Shown: positions 1 to 7,928 of the stretch, one piece after another
Layout of the letters: every line of letters begins with the position of its first letter
Position numbering within the stretch: position 1 is the stretch's first letter
From: Piscinibacter defluvii
Lineage (GTDB): Bacteria > Pseudomonadota > Gammaproteobacteria > Burkholderiales > Burkholderiaceae_C
Length of the DNA stretch: 64,000 nt
Direction of reading: 5' to 3'
Assembly: GCF_004011805.1 (NCBI RefSeq)
Contig: NZ_RCHJ01000003.1
Location: forward strand, 62,001-126,000
Translations under genes and position numbers: made by a program
The notes under the pieces: model-generated
Databases searched by the model: none
Seen by the model: the letters and a program-made list of their open reading frames with translations, nothing else
Told to the model about the DNA's origin: nothing

Positions 1-763
1 CGCAGTGGTTCTGCTGGTAGAGCCGGTCGGGGTTGGAGGGGGCGAGGCGCACGCAGTGCGGGTCGTGGAAGGTGACGGTGCCGGGGTCGAAGCCCTCGAC
101 CACCTCCAGCCCGCCGATCAGCGTGGTCCAGCTGCGCCCGCCGTCGCGCGACTCGTGCACGCCGCCGCCGGACATCGCGAACAGCAGGTGCGCCGGGTCG
201 CGCGGGTCGACGATGATCGAGTGCAGCTTCGGGCCGTCGGGCGTGCCGTCCTGCACCGTGCCCATCCACTCGCGCAGCTGCGGGTCGTCGTTCACCGCGG
301 GCAGCGGGGTCCAGCGCACCCCGCCGTCCTCGGAGCGGAACAGGCCCTGCGGCGAGGTGCCGGCGTACCAGCTGTCACGCTCGGCGGCGTGGCCCGGGGT
401 GAGCCAGAAGGTGTGGTCGACCGAGCGCGCCGGCAGGCCGCCCGGCGCCGGCTGCGCGAAGGCGGGCGGCTGCTGCGCCTCCTTCCAGCGCCGGCCGAGG
501 TCGGTGGAGCGGAAGATCGTCGGCCCGAGGTGGCCGGTCTTGGCCGCCGCCAGCAGCGTGCGGCCGTCGCGCGGGTCGAGCACCAGGTGGCTGACGCTGT
601 GGCCGAGGAAATGCGGGCCGTCGACCTGCCAGGTCTTGCGCCGCGCGTCGCCGTGGAACAGCCAGGCGCCCTTGCGCGTGGCCACCAGCAGGACGAGGCG
701 CTGCGGCGGCGCGGCGCGGCGCGGCGGGCGGGCACGGGGGGAGCGGGCGGCAGTGGGGCTCAT
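1..763 (-). CDS. Asp-box/BNR beta-propeller protein, 3'-truncated by the window edge
   Basis: The reverse strand is open from an ATG at 763 to the edge, 254 codons with no stop, so the C-terminus is missing. Repeated Asp-box signatures are visible (FRSTDLGRRW, FRSEDGGVRW, HESRDGGRSW), each on a strand of the WD40/YVTN/BNR-like propeller seen in sialidase-type and photosystem-assembly-like proteins. After a basic, proline-rich N-terminus the protein goes straight into LVLLVATRKGAWLF, with no signal peptide, so it is probably cytoplasmic. Many such proteins are annotated glycosyl hydrolase, but no catalytic residues can be assigned here. It diverges from the B12-binding gene across about 190 bp. 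The fold is fairly sure; the function is unknown. Confidence 0.8.
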   Translation of the reverse strand, partial: MSPTAARSPRARPPRRAAPPQRLVLLVATRKGAWLFHGDARRKTWQVDGPHFLGHSVSHLVLDPRDGRTLLAAAKTGHLGPTIFRSTDLGRRWKEAQQPPAFAQPAPGGLPARSVDHTFWLTPGHAAERDSWYAGTSPQGLFRSEDGGVRWTPLPAVNDDPQLREWMGTVQDGTPDGPKLHSIIVDPRDPAHLLFAMSGGGVHESRDGGRSWTTLIGGLEVVEGFDPGTVTFHDPHCVRLAPSNPDRLYQQNHC

Positions 764-953
764 GGCGTTCCTCGGCGTCGGGTTGGAAGGGCTGGTCCCG
801 CACGACGAACGGACCGGGGGGAATTCGACACGCGGCCCGGACCCGGGTCAAGCGCGGGCGCCGGCGGGATCAGGCATTTCACCTAGAACACAAACCGGCG
901 CGCGGCGGTTACTGTGCCGGCACCGCCGTCGCCCGCCCGCCGCGAACCTCCCC

Positions 954-1865
954 GTGAAACTCCATTCGAACGCCCTGCCGCTGCCGCGCCTGTTCGACCG
1001 CGCGGCAGGCGTGCGCGACTGGCTGCTCTCCTCCATGCTCGACCCGCGGCGGCGGCCGGTGCCCGTCGCGGCGCAGGACGAGCCCGCCGCGGGCGATGGC
1101 GAGTGCCGCCGTTCGCTGCGCTCGGTGCTGGAGCAGCAGGTCATTCCGCGGCTCACGCTGGCGCATCGGGAGGGCATGGCGCCGGAGCGGCCGAGCGCCG
1201 TGCCGCGGCCGCAGGCCGACGACATCGCGGCCCTGGCCGCGAGCTGCGCGGCCGGCGACCGCGCCGGAGCCACCCGCCTGATCGAGGCGCTGCGCGCCGA
1301 CGGGCTCGGGCCGGACAGCGTGCTGATCGACCTGATCGCCCCCGCCGCGCGCCTGCTCGGTCAGCAGTGGGAGGACGACCGCCTGAGCTTCAGCGACGTC
1401 ACCCTGGGCCTGGTGCTGATGCACGAGCTGATCCATTCGATGGGCTACGAGTTCCTGGACGGGCCGCAGCATGCGGGCGGCGTGCAGCGCGTCATGCTGG
1501 CCTCGGCGCCGGGCTCGCAGCACGTGCTGGGCCTGTCGATCGTCTCCGAGTTCTTCCGCAAGGCCGGCTGGCAGGTGGTGCTGGAGGTCTCGGCCAGCAG
1601 CGCGGAGCTGTGCCGGGCGGTGCGCAACGAGTGGTTCGACCTGGTGGGCCTGTCCGTCGGGCTCGACGCCCAGCTGCCCGGCCTGCCTGCGCTGGTGGGC
1701 GCGCTGAGATCCGCATCGCGCAACCCGGCGACGCCGGTGCTGCTGGGCGGGCCGGTGTTCACGCCGAGCGCGCACCAGGCCGAGCGCTTCGGCGCCCAGG
1801 CCATCTGCCTCGATGCACGCGAGTCGGTCAGGGTCGCGAACGCGCTGCTGCGCGACGCCCGCTGA
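954..1865 (+). CDS. Cobalamin (B12)-binding domain protein, PpaA/AerR-like
   Basis: Encodes 303 residues from a GTG at 954; an ATG at 1035 is an alternative start. Residues about 90-170 form a helical region with LGQQWEDDRLSFSDVTLGLV, resembling the cap helices of B12-dependent sensors. Residues about 177-303 form a Rossmann-like B12-binding domain with His190 in GSQHVLGLS, the place where AerR/PpaA-type light and redox anti-repressors carry their cobalamin-ligating His. The DxHxxG motif of methionine-synthase-type domains is absent. There is no DNA-binding domain, so it probably acts through a partner regulator. No photosynthesis gene or CrtJ/PpsR partner is seen in the window, and the function is inferred from domain architecture only. 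Confidence 0.75.
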   Translation: MKLHSNALPLPRLFDRAAGVRDWLLSSMLDPRRRPVPVAAQDEPAAGDGECRRSLRSVLEQQVIPRLTLAHREGMAPERPSAVPRPQADDIAALAASCAAGDRAGATRLIEALRADGLGPDSVLIDLIAPAARLLGQQWEDDRLSFSDVTLGLVLMHELIHSMGYEFLDGPQHAGGVQRVMLASAPGSQHVLGLSIVSEFFRKAGWQVVLEVSASSAELCRAVRNEWFDLVGLSVGLDAQLPGLPALVGALRSASRNPATPVLLGGPVFTPSAHQAERFGAQAICLDARESVRVANALLRDAR

Positions 1866-1880
1866 ACACCGACGCGGCCG

Positions 1881-2840
1881 TCACTCGGCGACCGTGTCCA
1901 CCTGCACGGCGCTGACCGGCCGATGCCGCTCGGCGGCCGCGCGCACGTTGAGCCACGCGCTGGCCGCGCCGCAGATGCCGATGATCGCCATCCCGAACCA
2001 GCTCCATCCGTCCGGGACCAGCCCGAACACCAGAAAGCCGGCGAGGGCGGCGACCGCGAGCTGCACGTACTGGAACGGCATCAGCGTCGAGGCGGGGGCC
2101 TTGCCGAGCGCCAGGATCAGCAGCAGGTGCCCGGCGGTGCCCAGTACCGCGATCGCGCCCAGGGCGCCGACCTGCACCGCCGGTGCCCCGAGCAGGGTGT
2201 CGATCGGGTCGGCGACGCTGGCCAGCAGCAAGGGCGTGGCGATCGTCACGCCGGTGGCGCCGGTGTAGAAGTTGGTCGTGAACGGGTCTTCGTGCGGCGC
2301 GTAGCGGCTCGTCATGATCTGGAAGGCCGCGTTCGAGAACGATGCCGCCAGCGGCAGCAACGCCGCCCAGCCGATGAGGCCGCTGCCCGGGCGGATCACG
2401 ATCAGCGCACCGACGAAGCCGCCCACGACCAGCGCCCAGCGCAGCCGCGACACCCGCTCCTTCAGCCACAGCCGCGCCACCAGCGTGGCGACGACGGGCG
2501 TCAGCATCACGATCGCGGTGAACTCGGCGACCGGCATCCGGCGCAGCGCGGCGAAGGCCATCGCCGACGAGAACGCGAGCAGCGCGCCGCGTGCGATCTG
2601 GAACATCGGGTTGGCGCTGCGGAACGAGCGCTGCGGCGACAGCGCGATCCACAGCGTCATGATGATGGCGTGCACGCCGTAGCGGGCCCACAGCACCAGG
2701 GCCACGGTGAAGTACGCGCCGACGAAGCGGATCGTGGTGTCCATCGTCGCGAAGCAGGTGGCTGCGCCGATCACGAACGTGATGCCGAGCAGGGTCTGGC
2801 GGTGCGGTGCCGGTGTCATGGCGTCGAGGCGTCGGCCCAC
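1881..2840 (-). CDS. DMT-superfamily EamA transporter
   Basis: A 319-residue inner-membrane protein with about ten hydrophobic helices arranged as two EamA repeats (roughly residues 15-150 and 165-300), the standard size for this family. It opens MGRRLDAMTPAPHRQTLLG before the first helix; the internal Met8 is an equally plausible start. Members export amino acids, metabolites or drugs, and the substrate cannot be read from sequence. It is the last leftward gene after the first monooxygenase/DUF2783 module, separated by about 230 bp without clear terminator or promoter signals, so membership of that operon is uncertain. Confidence 0.85.
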   Translation of the reverse strand: MGRRLDAMTPAPHRQTLLGITFVIGAATCFATMDTTIRFVGAYFTVALVLWARYGVHAIIMTLWIALSPQRSFRSANPMFQIARGALLAFSSAMAFAALRRMPVAEFTAIVMLTPVVATLVARLWLKERVSRLRWALVVGGFVGALIVIRPGSGLIGWAALLPLAASFSNAAFQIMTSRYAPHEDPFTTNFYTGATGVTIATPLLLASVADPIDTLLGAPAVQVGALGAIAVLGTAGHLLLILALGKAPASTLMPFQYVQLAVAALAGFLVFGLVPDGWSWFGMAIIGICGAASAWLNVRAAAERHRPVSAVQVDTVAE

Positions 2841-3072
2841 GGGGGCGGCCGAAGAAGACGGGCTCGGTGTTGGCCCGGCCCCGGGTTCCGCCGGGATTGT
2901 GCATGGCCAGGTGCCTCTCGCCGGATCGACACCGGTTCACCTGCAGAGCGCGGGTTCACGAGGGTCTGGGCGGACCCGTTCGGCTGTCCGCGCTCGATGT
3001 GCGCCCGTTCCGGCGTACCGCGACGCGCGGGCATCCACGGACCCCGACCTCTGCGACGACGGTGGCGTGGCC

Positions 3073-3267
3073 TCAGGCCGGCGCGGCGGCGGCCCGCGCG
3101 ATGGCCTCGCTGAGCACGCGGCGGTCGCCGATGTGGTTGGCCAACAGCAGCACGAGCTTGGCGAGCATCTTCTGCGCGTCCTCGTCGCTCAGGCCGCGTT
3201 GGGCGTTCACCAGTTCGGCGAAGAAGTCGTCGGGGTCGGCGATCTGCGGGGTTCGGATGAGTGTCAT
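3073..3267 (-). CDS. DUF2783 small protein, copy 1 (MhaB-like coupling protein candidate)
   Basis: Encodes 64 residues from the ATG at 3267, 20 bp after the stop of the upstream monooxygenase. The core DDFFAELVNAQRGLSDEDAQ followed by [12 protein letters not shown] is shared with the second copy at 10657-10872 ([10 protein letters not shown]), which defines the DUF2783 family. The size, about 7 kDa, and the place directly behind an aromatic flavin hydroxylase match MhaB, the small coupling protein of 3-hydroxyphenylacetate 6-hydroxylase in Pseudomonas putida. That functional link is my inference. No signal peptide or membrane segment is present. Confidence 0.8.
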   Translation of the reverse strand: MTLIRTPQIADPDDFFAELVNAQRGLSDEDAQKMLAKLVLLLANHIGDRRVLSEAIARAAAAPA

Positions 3268-3287
3268 GGCATCACCTGGCGTCGGGT

Positions 3288-4931
3288 TCAGAGGCAGAGG
3301 CAGGCGGTCATCGCCGCGCAGATGCGCGCCGCGTCGAACGAGCGCCAGCGGGCGGCGACATGCTGGTCGGGCCGCAGCAGGTAGGCCGTGCCGGGGCGGG
3401 CGTCGCAGCGTTCGGTCAAGAGGCCGCGCATGTCGCGCAGGTCCTGCCCGACGGTGATCACGCGTGCACTCACGCCGTTGTCGAGCCGGACCTCGGCTAC
3501 CGGCGCCGGCCCGAAGCTCAGGACGACGAAGCCCTGGCTCAGCTGGTTGAGCAGCCAGCCGTCGCGGCCGCGGGCATCCTGCACCGGCGCGTCGGTGAAG
3601 TTCGTGCCGGGCGACATCGCGCCGGCAAAGTGCTCCTCGTCCGGCGTGTTCAGGCCGGATTTCACGTAGGGCGTCGGCCGCGAGAGCCGGCCGCTGTTGA
3701 CCAACGGGCGCGCAAAGGCCTCGTCGTGCGCCAGTTCGAGCACGGCATCGCGCAGCAGGCGCGCGGTGTTGGTCTTGGGCGTGATGAAGTCGGTCGAGCG
3801 GGTGGAGTTCAGCAGGTTGTCGTCGGCCGCGAAGGCGCGTTCCTCGTGGTAGCTGTCGACCAGCGCCAGCGGCGCCTGGCCGTCGATCACCAGCTTGAGC
3901 TTCCAGATCAGGTTGTCGATGTCCTGCACGCCGGTGTTGGCGCCGCGCGCGCCGAAGGGCGAGACCTGGTGCGCCGCATCGCCGGCGAACAGCACGCGCC
4001 CGTAGCGGAACCGGTCCAGGCGCCGGCAGGCGAACTGGTAGACGGACACCCATTCGAGCTCGAAGTCCGCATCGGGCCCGAGCATGGCGCGGATGCGCGG
4101 GATGACGTTCTCCGGCTTCTTCGCCTCGTTCGGGTCGGCGTCCCAGCCGAGCTGGAAGTCGATGCGCCAGACGTCGTCGGCCTGCCTGTGCAGCAGCACG
4201 CTCGACGGGGCAGGGCGGCCGCCGGGGCCGGTTGCACCGGGGTGGAAGGGCGGTTCGAACCAGAACCAGCGTTCGGTGGGGAAGGCCGCCTTCATCACCA
4301 CGTCGGCAATCAGGAATCGGTCCTGGAAGAACTGGCCGGTGAACTCGCCGCCGACCATGCGCCGCGTGTCGCTGTTGGCGCCGTCGCAGGCGATCACCCA
4401 GTCGGCCTCCAGCTTGAACACGCCGTCGGGCGTCTCGATGGTGAGCACCGCATGGTCGCTCTCCTGCTGCAGGCTGATGAGCTTGTGCTTCCAGCGCAGG
4501 TCCACCAGGTCGCTCTTGCCGCAGGCCTCGACCAGGTACTCCTCGAGGTAGTACTGCTGCAGGTTGATCATCGCCGGCATCTTGTGGCCGTCTTCGGGCA
4601 GCAGGTCGAAGGTGTAGACCAGGTCTTCCTTGAAGAACACCTTGCCCACCTTCCAGCTGACGCCCTTCTCGACCATGCGCTCGCCGACGCCGAGCCGGTC
4701 CCAGATCTCCAGCGGCCGCTTGGCGTAGCAGACCGCGCGCGAGCCGATGCTGACGGTGTTGTTGTCGTCCAGCACCACCGCGCGCAGGCCGCGGGCGGCG
4801 CATTCGAGTGCGGCGGTCAGGCCGATCGGGCCGGCGCCGACGATCACCACCGGGTGGCGCTGCATGCGGCCCTCGCGCTGCTCCGCGCTCTGGCGGTAGG
4901 CGAACTCCGGGTACTTGTAGGTCTCGAGCAT
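3288..4931 (-). CDS. FAD-dependent aromatic monooxygenase, copy 1 (MhaA/MhpA-type)
   Basis: A 547-residue group A flavoprotein hydroxylase. The dinucleotide motif GAGPIG lies at residues 32-37, the CDGANSDTR motif near 182-190 and the FAD-ribityl motif GRVLFAGDAAHQVSPFGARG at 311-330. This order is typical of PheA/TfdB/MhpA-type enzymes, and a thioredoxin-like C-terminal domain ends in YLLRPDQHVAARWR. It should use NAD(P)H and O2 to hydroxylate a phenolic ring. It is strongly similar to the copy at 10884-12512, and both are followed by a DUF2783 gene. It lies 19 bp after the VOC gene. The substrate is unknown; 3-hydroxyphenylacetate or a related phenol is plausible because homogentisate genes lie beside it. 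Confidence 0.88.
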   Translation of the reverse strand: MLETYKYPEFAYRQSAEQREGRMQRHPVVIVGAGPIGLTAALECAARGLRAVVLDDNNTVSIGSRAVCYAKRPLEIWDRLGVGERMVEKGVSWKVGKVFFKEDLVYTFDLLPEDGHKMPAMINLQQYYLEEYLVEACGKSDLVDLRWKHKLISLQQESDHAVLTIETPDGVFKLEADWVIACDGANSDTRRMVGGEFTGQFFQDRFLIADVVMKAAFPTERWFWFEPPFHPGATGPGGRPAPSSVLLHRQADDVWRIDFQLGWDADPNEAKKPENVIPRIRAMLGPDADFELEWVSVYQFACRRLDRFRYGRVLFAGDAAHQVSPFGARGANTGVQDIDNLIWKLKLVIDGQAPLALVDSYHEERAFAADDNLLNSTRSTDFITPKTNTARLLRDAVLELAHDEAFARPLVNSGRLSRPTPYVKSGLNTPDEEHFAGAMSPGTNFTDAPVQDARGRDGWLLNQLSQGFVVLSFGPAPVAEVRLDNGVSARVITVGQDLRDMRGLLTERCDARPGTAYLLRPDQHVAARWRSFDAARICAAMTACLCL

Positions 4932-4950
4932 GTCGTGTCGCCTTGCCGGT

Positions 4951-5499
4951 TCAGGCCTTGGAGGCCGGGCCGAACTCGCCTTCGTGCATCCAGGCCGCGT
5001 GGCGCGGCGCGCGCTTGGTGCGCGACCACTCGGCCAGCATGTCCCACTTCACGTCGTCCAGCCGCTTCATCTGCTCGGGCGTGGCGGTGTCGGCGGCCAG
5101 CTCGAGGCGATGCCCGTTGGGGTCGAAGAAGTAGATGGACTTGAAGATCGTGTGGTCGGTCGGGCCGACCACCTCGATGCCGGCGGCCTCCAGGCGCGCC
5201 TTGGTGGCGAGCATCTCGTCGACGCTTGCCACCTTCAGGGCGATGTGCTGCACCCACTCGGGCGTGTTCTCGTCGCGGCCCATGGCCGGCGAGTTGGGCA
5301 GCTCGAAGAAGGCCAGGATGTTGCCGCCGCCGGCGTCCAGGAACAGGTGCATGTACGGGTCGGGGGCGTGTGTGCTCGGCACCTTGTCTTCGGCAATGGC
5401 GAGCACGAAGTCCATGTTCAGGTGCTCGCCGTACCAGCGCACGGTCTGCTCGGCGTCCTTGCAGCGGTAGGCGACGTGGTGGATGCGTTGGATCTTCAA
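4951..5499 (-). CDS. VOC-family (glyoxalase/extradiol-dioxygenase fold) protein
   Basis: I place the start at the TTG at 5499, giving 182 residues, because a strong GAGGAGAC sequence lies just upstream of it. The ATG at 5523 directly abuts a 20-bp palindrome and leaves no room for a ribosome binding site. The protein opens KIQRIHHVAYRCKDAEQTVR, where the His is the usual first VOC metal ligand, and continues with MHLFLDAGGGN and a second half containing HIALKV and DPNGHRLEL. It could be a ring-cleavage dioxygenase, isomerase or lyase. It is the first gene of the leftward module with monooxygenase copy 1. Confidence 0.8.
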   Translation of the reverse strand: MKIQRIHHVAYRCKDAEQTVRWYGEHLNMDFVLAIAEDKVPSTHAPDPYMHLFLDAGGGNILAFFELPNSPAMGRDENTPEWVQHIALKVASVDEMLATKARLEAAGIEVVGPTDHTIFKSIYFFDPNGHRLELAADTATPEQMKRLDDVKWDMLAEWSRTKRAPRHAAWMHEGEFGPASKA

Positions 5500-5523
5500 G
5501 TCGGTCTCCTCGGTGGAGCTCAT

Positions 5524-5543
5524 ATAGTAACTGCAGTTACTAT
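5524..5543. promoter_or_regulatory. Perfect 20-bp palindromic operator
   Basis: ATAGTAACTGCAGTTACTAT is a perfect 20-bp palindrome centred at 5533/5534, directly upstream of the VOC/monooxygenase operon. Its AT-rich sequence stands out in GC-rich surroundings. Size and symmetry fit a dimeric MarR-, GntR- or TetR-type repressor site. No candidate regulator gene is adjacent. Confidence 0.75.
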
Positions 5544-5685
5544 GCGGGGCAATGGTCTTTCTGCGTCGGCAACATAAAAGTGCAGCCGCTCGCCGAGGCC
5601 TCCGACAAGATAACGAGAGATACCAAAGCGCGTGCCACCCGGGCGCGCTCGCGCGAGGCCTTCCTCGGGGAGCCGCTCAGCGCCT

Positions 5686-6654
5686 TCAGTCCGGAGCGGA
5701 CGTCGGCGCGGCCGGATAGCCCCGGCAGAGCTCGCGCGCAGACTCGATGAAGCGCCGATTGCGTGCCTCGGAGCCGCCTTCCCCGATGCGCGGGACGATC
5801 CAGCCGACATAGGTCAGCGCCCGCAGCGCGATGAACAGCTCGAGCAGCTCGAGGTCGAGCGCGCGCACCTGCGTGTAGCCGGCCAGCAGCGCGGCCTTCA
5901 GGGAAGGGTAGCTCGGCTCGGCCAGGTTCTTCAGCAGCGTGGTCGCGAGGTCGAAGAGGCGGAAGCCGAATCCGGCGTCGTCGAAATCGAGCATGCCGAT
6001 GCGCGTGGTGCCGTCGAGCATCACGTTCTCGCGCACCAGGTCGGCATGGATGAGCCCGTAGTCGAGTGTCTCGGCGTGCTGCAGCAGCGTGTGGGTCGCG
6101 GCGGCGCGGAAGTCTTCGAACAGGCGCCGCGTCGGCGCATCGAGCGCCGGGTTCTCCCAGAAGCGGCCCCACACCGGCGCCTCGCCGAGCAGCCCGTCGA
6201 TGTCCCAGGCGCAGCGGGTGAAGTCGGCGGGGCGAACCCAGGCGTCGCAGGCGTCATGCAGCCGCGCGGTCTCGCGCCCGAGGCGATGGAACACCGCCTC
6301 GGGGTCGGCCAGGGCCAGCGGCTCGCGGCTCGCGCCCAGCGGCCGGCCCGGCAGCCAGCTCAGCAGATCGACCCGCTGCCCCGCGACGCTCTCCAGCAGC
6401 CGCCCCCGCTGCGAGGGCACGGGGCGCGGCACATGCAGGCCGGCGCGATGCATGGCTTCGAGCCACTGCAGCTCGGACAGCAGCTCGACATCGCTGCGGT
6501 AGCCGGGGCGCTTCAGGCGCAGTGCAAAGTCGCCTGCGGTCGATCGCACGCGGAACACCCGGTTCTCGCGCCCGGCCACGAAGCTGAGGCCCGCCGCCTG
6601 CAGTCCCCACGGCGCGAGCGCCGCGCCGAGCTCTGCGCCGGCTGCCGCACTCAC
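5686..6654 (-). CDS. APH-family small-molecule kinase (hydroxylysine-kinase/choline-kinase-like)
   Basis: Encodes 322 residues from a GTG at 6654 that overlaps the stop of the upstream aminotransferase (GTGA), implying translational coupling. The protein-kinase-like fold is visible: LRLKRPG carries the ATP-binding Lys near residue 48, LIHADLVRENVM (201-212) is the catalytic loop with D205 and N210, and MLDFDDAGFG has the metal-binding Asp at 223. The family phosphorylates hydroxyls of choline, ethanolamine, homoserine, hydroxylysine or antibiotics. Its pairing with an AGXT2L-type PLP enzyme points to phosphorylation of a beta- or gamma-hydroxy amine that the partner then dephosphorylates by elimination. 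The exact substrate is unknown. Confidence 0.82.
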   Translation of the reverse strand: MSAAAGAELGAALAPWGLQAAGLSFVAGRENRVFRVRSTAGDFALRLKRPGYRSDVELLSELQWLEAMHRAGLHVPRPVPSQRGRLLESVAGQRVDLLSWLPGRPLGASREPLALADPEAVFHRLGRETARLHDACDAWVRPADFTRCAWDIDGLLGEAPVWGRFWENPALDAPTRRLFEDFRAAATHTLLQHAETLDYGLIHADLVRENVMLDGTTRIGMLDFDDAGFGFRLFDLATTLLKNLAEPSYPSLKAALLAGYTQVRALDLELLELFIALRALTYVGWIVPRIGEGGSEARNRRFIESARELCRGYPAAPTSAPD

Positions 6655-7928
6655 TGCTGCCCCGTCATCTCGGCGAGCACAGAGTCGAGCGTGTCCATCA
6701 GAAGTTCCAGATGGACGGCTCCGAACGGCATCGGCGGGCGGATCTTCAGCGTGTTCTTGTGCCGCCCGAGCTTGGACAGCAGGATGCCGCGCTGGCGCAT
6801 CGCATTGACCACCTGGTCCGCGAATTCGGACGCCGGGGTCTTGCGGGTGCGGTCGAGCACGAACTCGGCGCCGAACACCATGCCGCTCTGGCGCACGTCG
6901 CCGATCACCTCGTACTTGCGGGCCAGCTCGGACAGGCGCTCGTGCGCCAGGCGGCCGATGTGCGCGGCATTGGCCTGCAGGGCGCGATCCTGCAGCTCGT
7001 CGAGCACGGCCAGGGCCACGGCGCACGAGACCGGGTTGCCGCCGAAGGTGTTGAAGTAGCGGAACGAGCGGCGGAAGCGCGCCATGATCTCCGGCGTGGT
7101 CACCAGGCCGGCGACCGGGTGGCCGTTGCCCATCGGCTTGCCCATGGTCACCACGTCGGGCGTGACGCCCTGCTTCTGGTGCGCCCAGAAGTGGCTGCCG
7201 CAGCGGCCGAAGCCGGACTGCACCTCGTCGCAGATCAGCAGGCCGCCGGCGCGGCGCACGGCCTCGGCGGCGGGCTTGAGCCAGCCCGGGTTCTGCGCCG
7301 GAAAGCCTTCGTTGAGGAACAGCGGGCAGACGATCAGCGCGGCGAAGCCGATGCCCGCCGCGTCGAGCTCGGCGATGGCGCGTTCCACATGGCCGGCGAA
7401 GCGCTGGCCGTCGGGATCGGGGATGCGGTAGCTGTCCGGCGCCTCGACGTGGCGCAGGTACTGGCCCAGGCCGAAGCCCACCTCCGGCACGTTGCTCCTG
7501 GAGAGGTGGCTCACCAAGGTGGTGTTGCCGTGGTAGGTGGCATCGGTGGCGACGATGCCGCGCTTGCCGGTCATCGCCTCGGCCATGCGCAGCGCGATGT
7601 CGTTGGCCTCCGAGCCGGTGCAGGTCAGGATGGCGGTGGACAGCGGGTCGTCGAAGGTGGCGGTGAGGCGCTCGACGTAGTCGAGAATGCCCTCGTGCAG
7701 GTAGCGCGTGTGCGTGTTCAGTGTGCGCGCCTGGTTGCACAGCGCCTCCACGACACGCGGGTTGGCGTGCCCGACATGCGCCACGTTGTTGTAGCAGTCG
7801 AGGTAGCGGCGCCCGTCGGCGTCCCACAGCCAGACCCCTTCGCCGCGCACGATGTGCACCGGCTCGGCGTAGAAGGTGGAGACGTTCGGCCCGAGCAGTT
7901 GGCGGCGGCGTTCGATCAGGTCAGGCAT
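6651..7928 (-). CDS. Class-III PLP enzyme, phospho-lyase type (ETNPPL/AGXT2L-like)
   Basis: A 425-residue fold-type I PLP protein. [16 protein letters not shown] (residues 43-58) and [10 protein letters not shown] (70-79) closely match the signature of ethanolamine-phosphate and phosphohydroxylysine phospho-lyases. CDEVQSGFG gives the PLP-pyridine Asp near 234, and [14 protein letters not shown] carries the Schiff-base Lys at 264. These enzymes remove ammonia and phosphate from an O-phosphorylated amino alcohol, leaving an aldehyde. The gene overlaps the upstream fumarylacetoacetase by 8 bp and the downstream kinase by 4 bp. Plain transaminase activity cannot be excluded. Confidence 0.85.
   Translation of the reverse strand: MPDLIERRRQLLGPNVSTFYAEPVHIVRGEGVWLWDADGRRYLDCYNNVAHVGHANPRVVEALCNQARTLNTHTRYLHEGILDYVERLTATFDDPLSTAILTCTGSEANDIALRMAEAMTGKRGIVATDATYHGNTTLVSHLSRSNVPEVGFGLGQYLRHVEAPDSYRIPDPDGQRFAGHVERAIAELDAAGIGFAALIVCPLFLNEGFPAQNPGWLKPAAEAVRRAGGLLICDEVQSGFGRCGSHFWAHQKQGVTPDVVTMGKPMGNGHPVAGLVTTPEIMARFRRSFRYFNTFGGNPVSCAVALAVLDELQDRALQANAAHIGRLAHERLSELARKYEVIGDVRQSGMVFGAEFVLDRTRKTPASEFADQVVNAMRQRGILLSKLGRHKNTLKIRPPMPFGAVHLELLMDTLDSVLAEMTGQQ

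Noticed and set aside
5686-7827. A 713-codon frame joining the aminotransferase region to the kinase
   Set aside because: Only the C-terminal 322 codons are a kinase. The rest is a shadow of the aminotransferase, which is coded in another frame and has its own stop at 6651.
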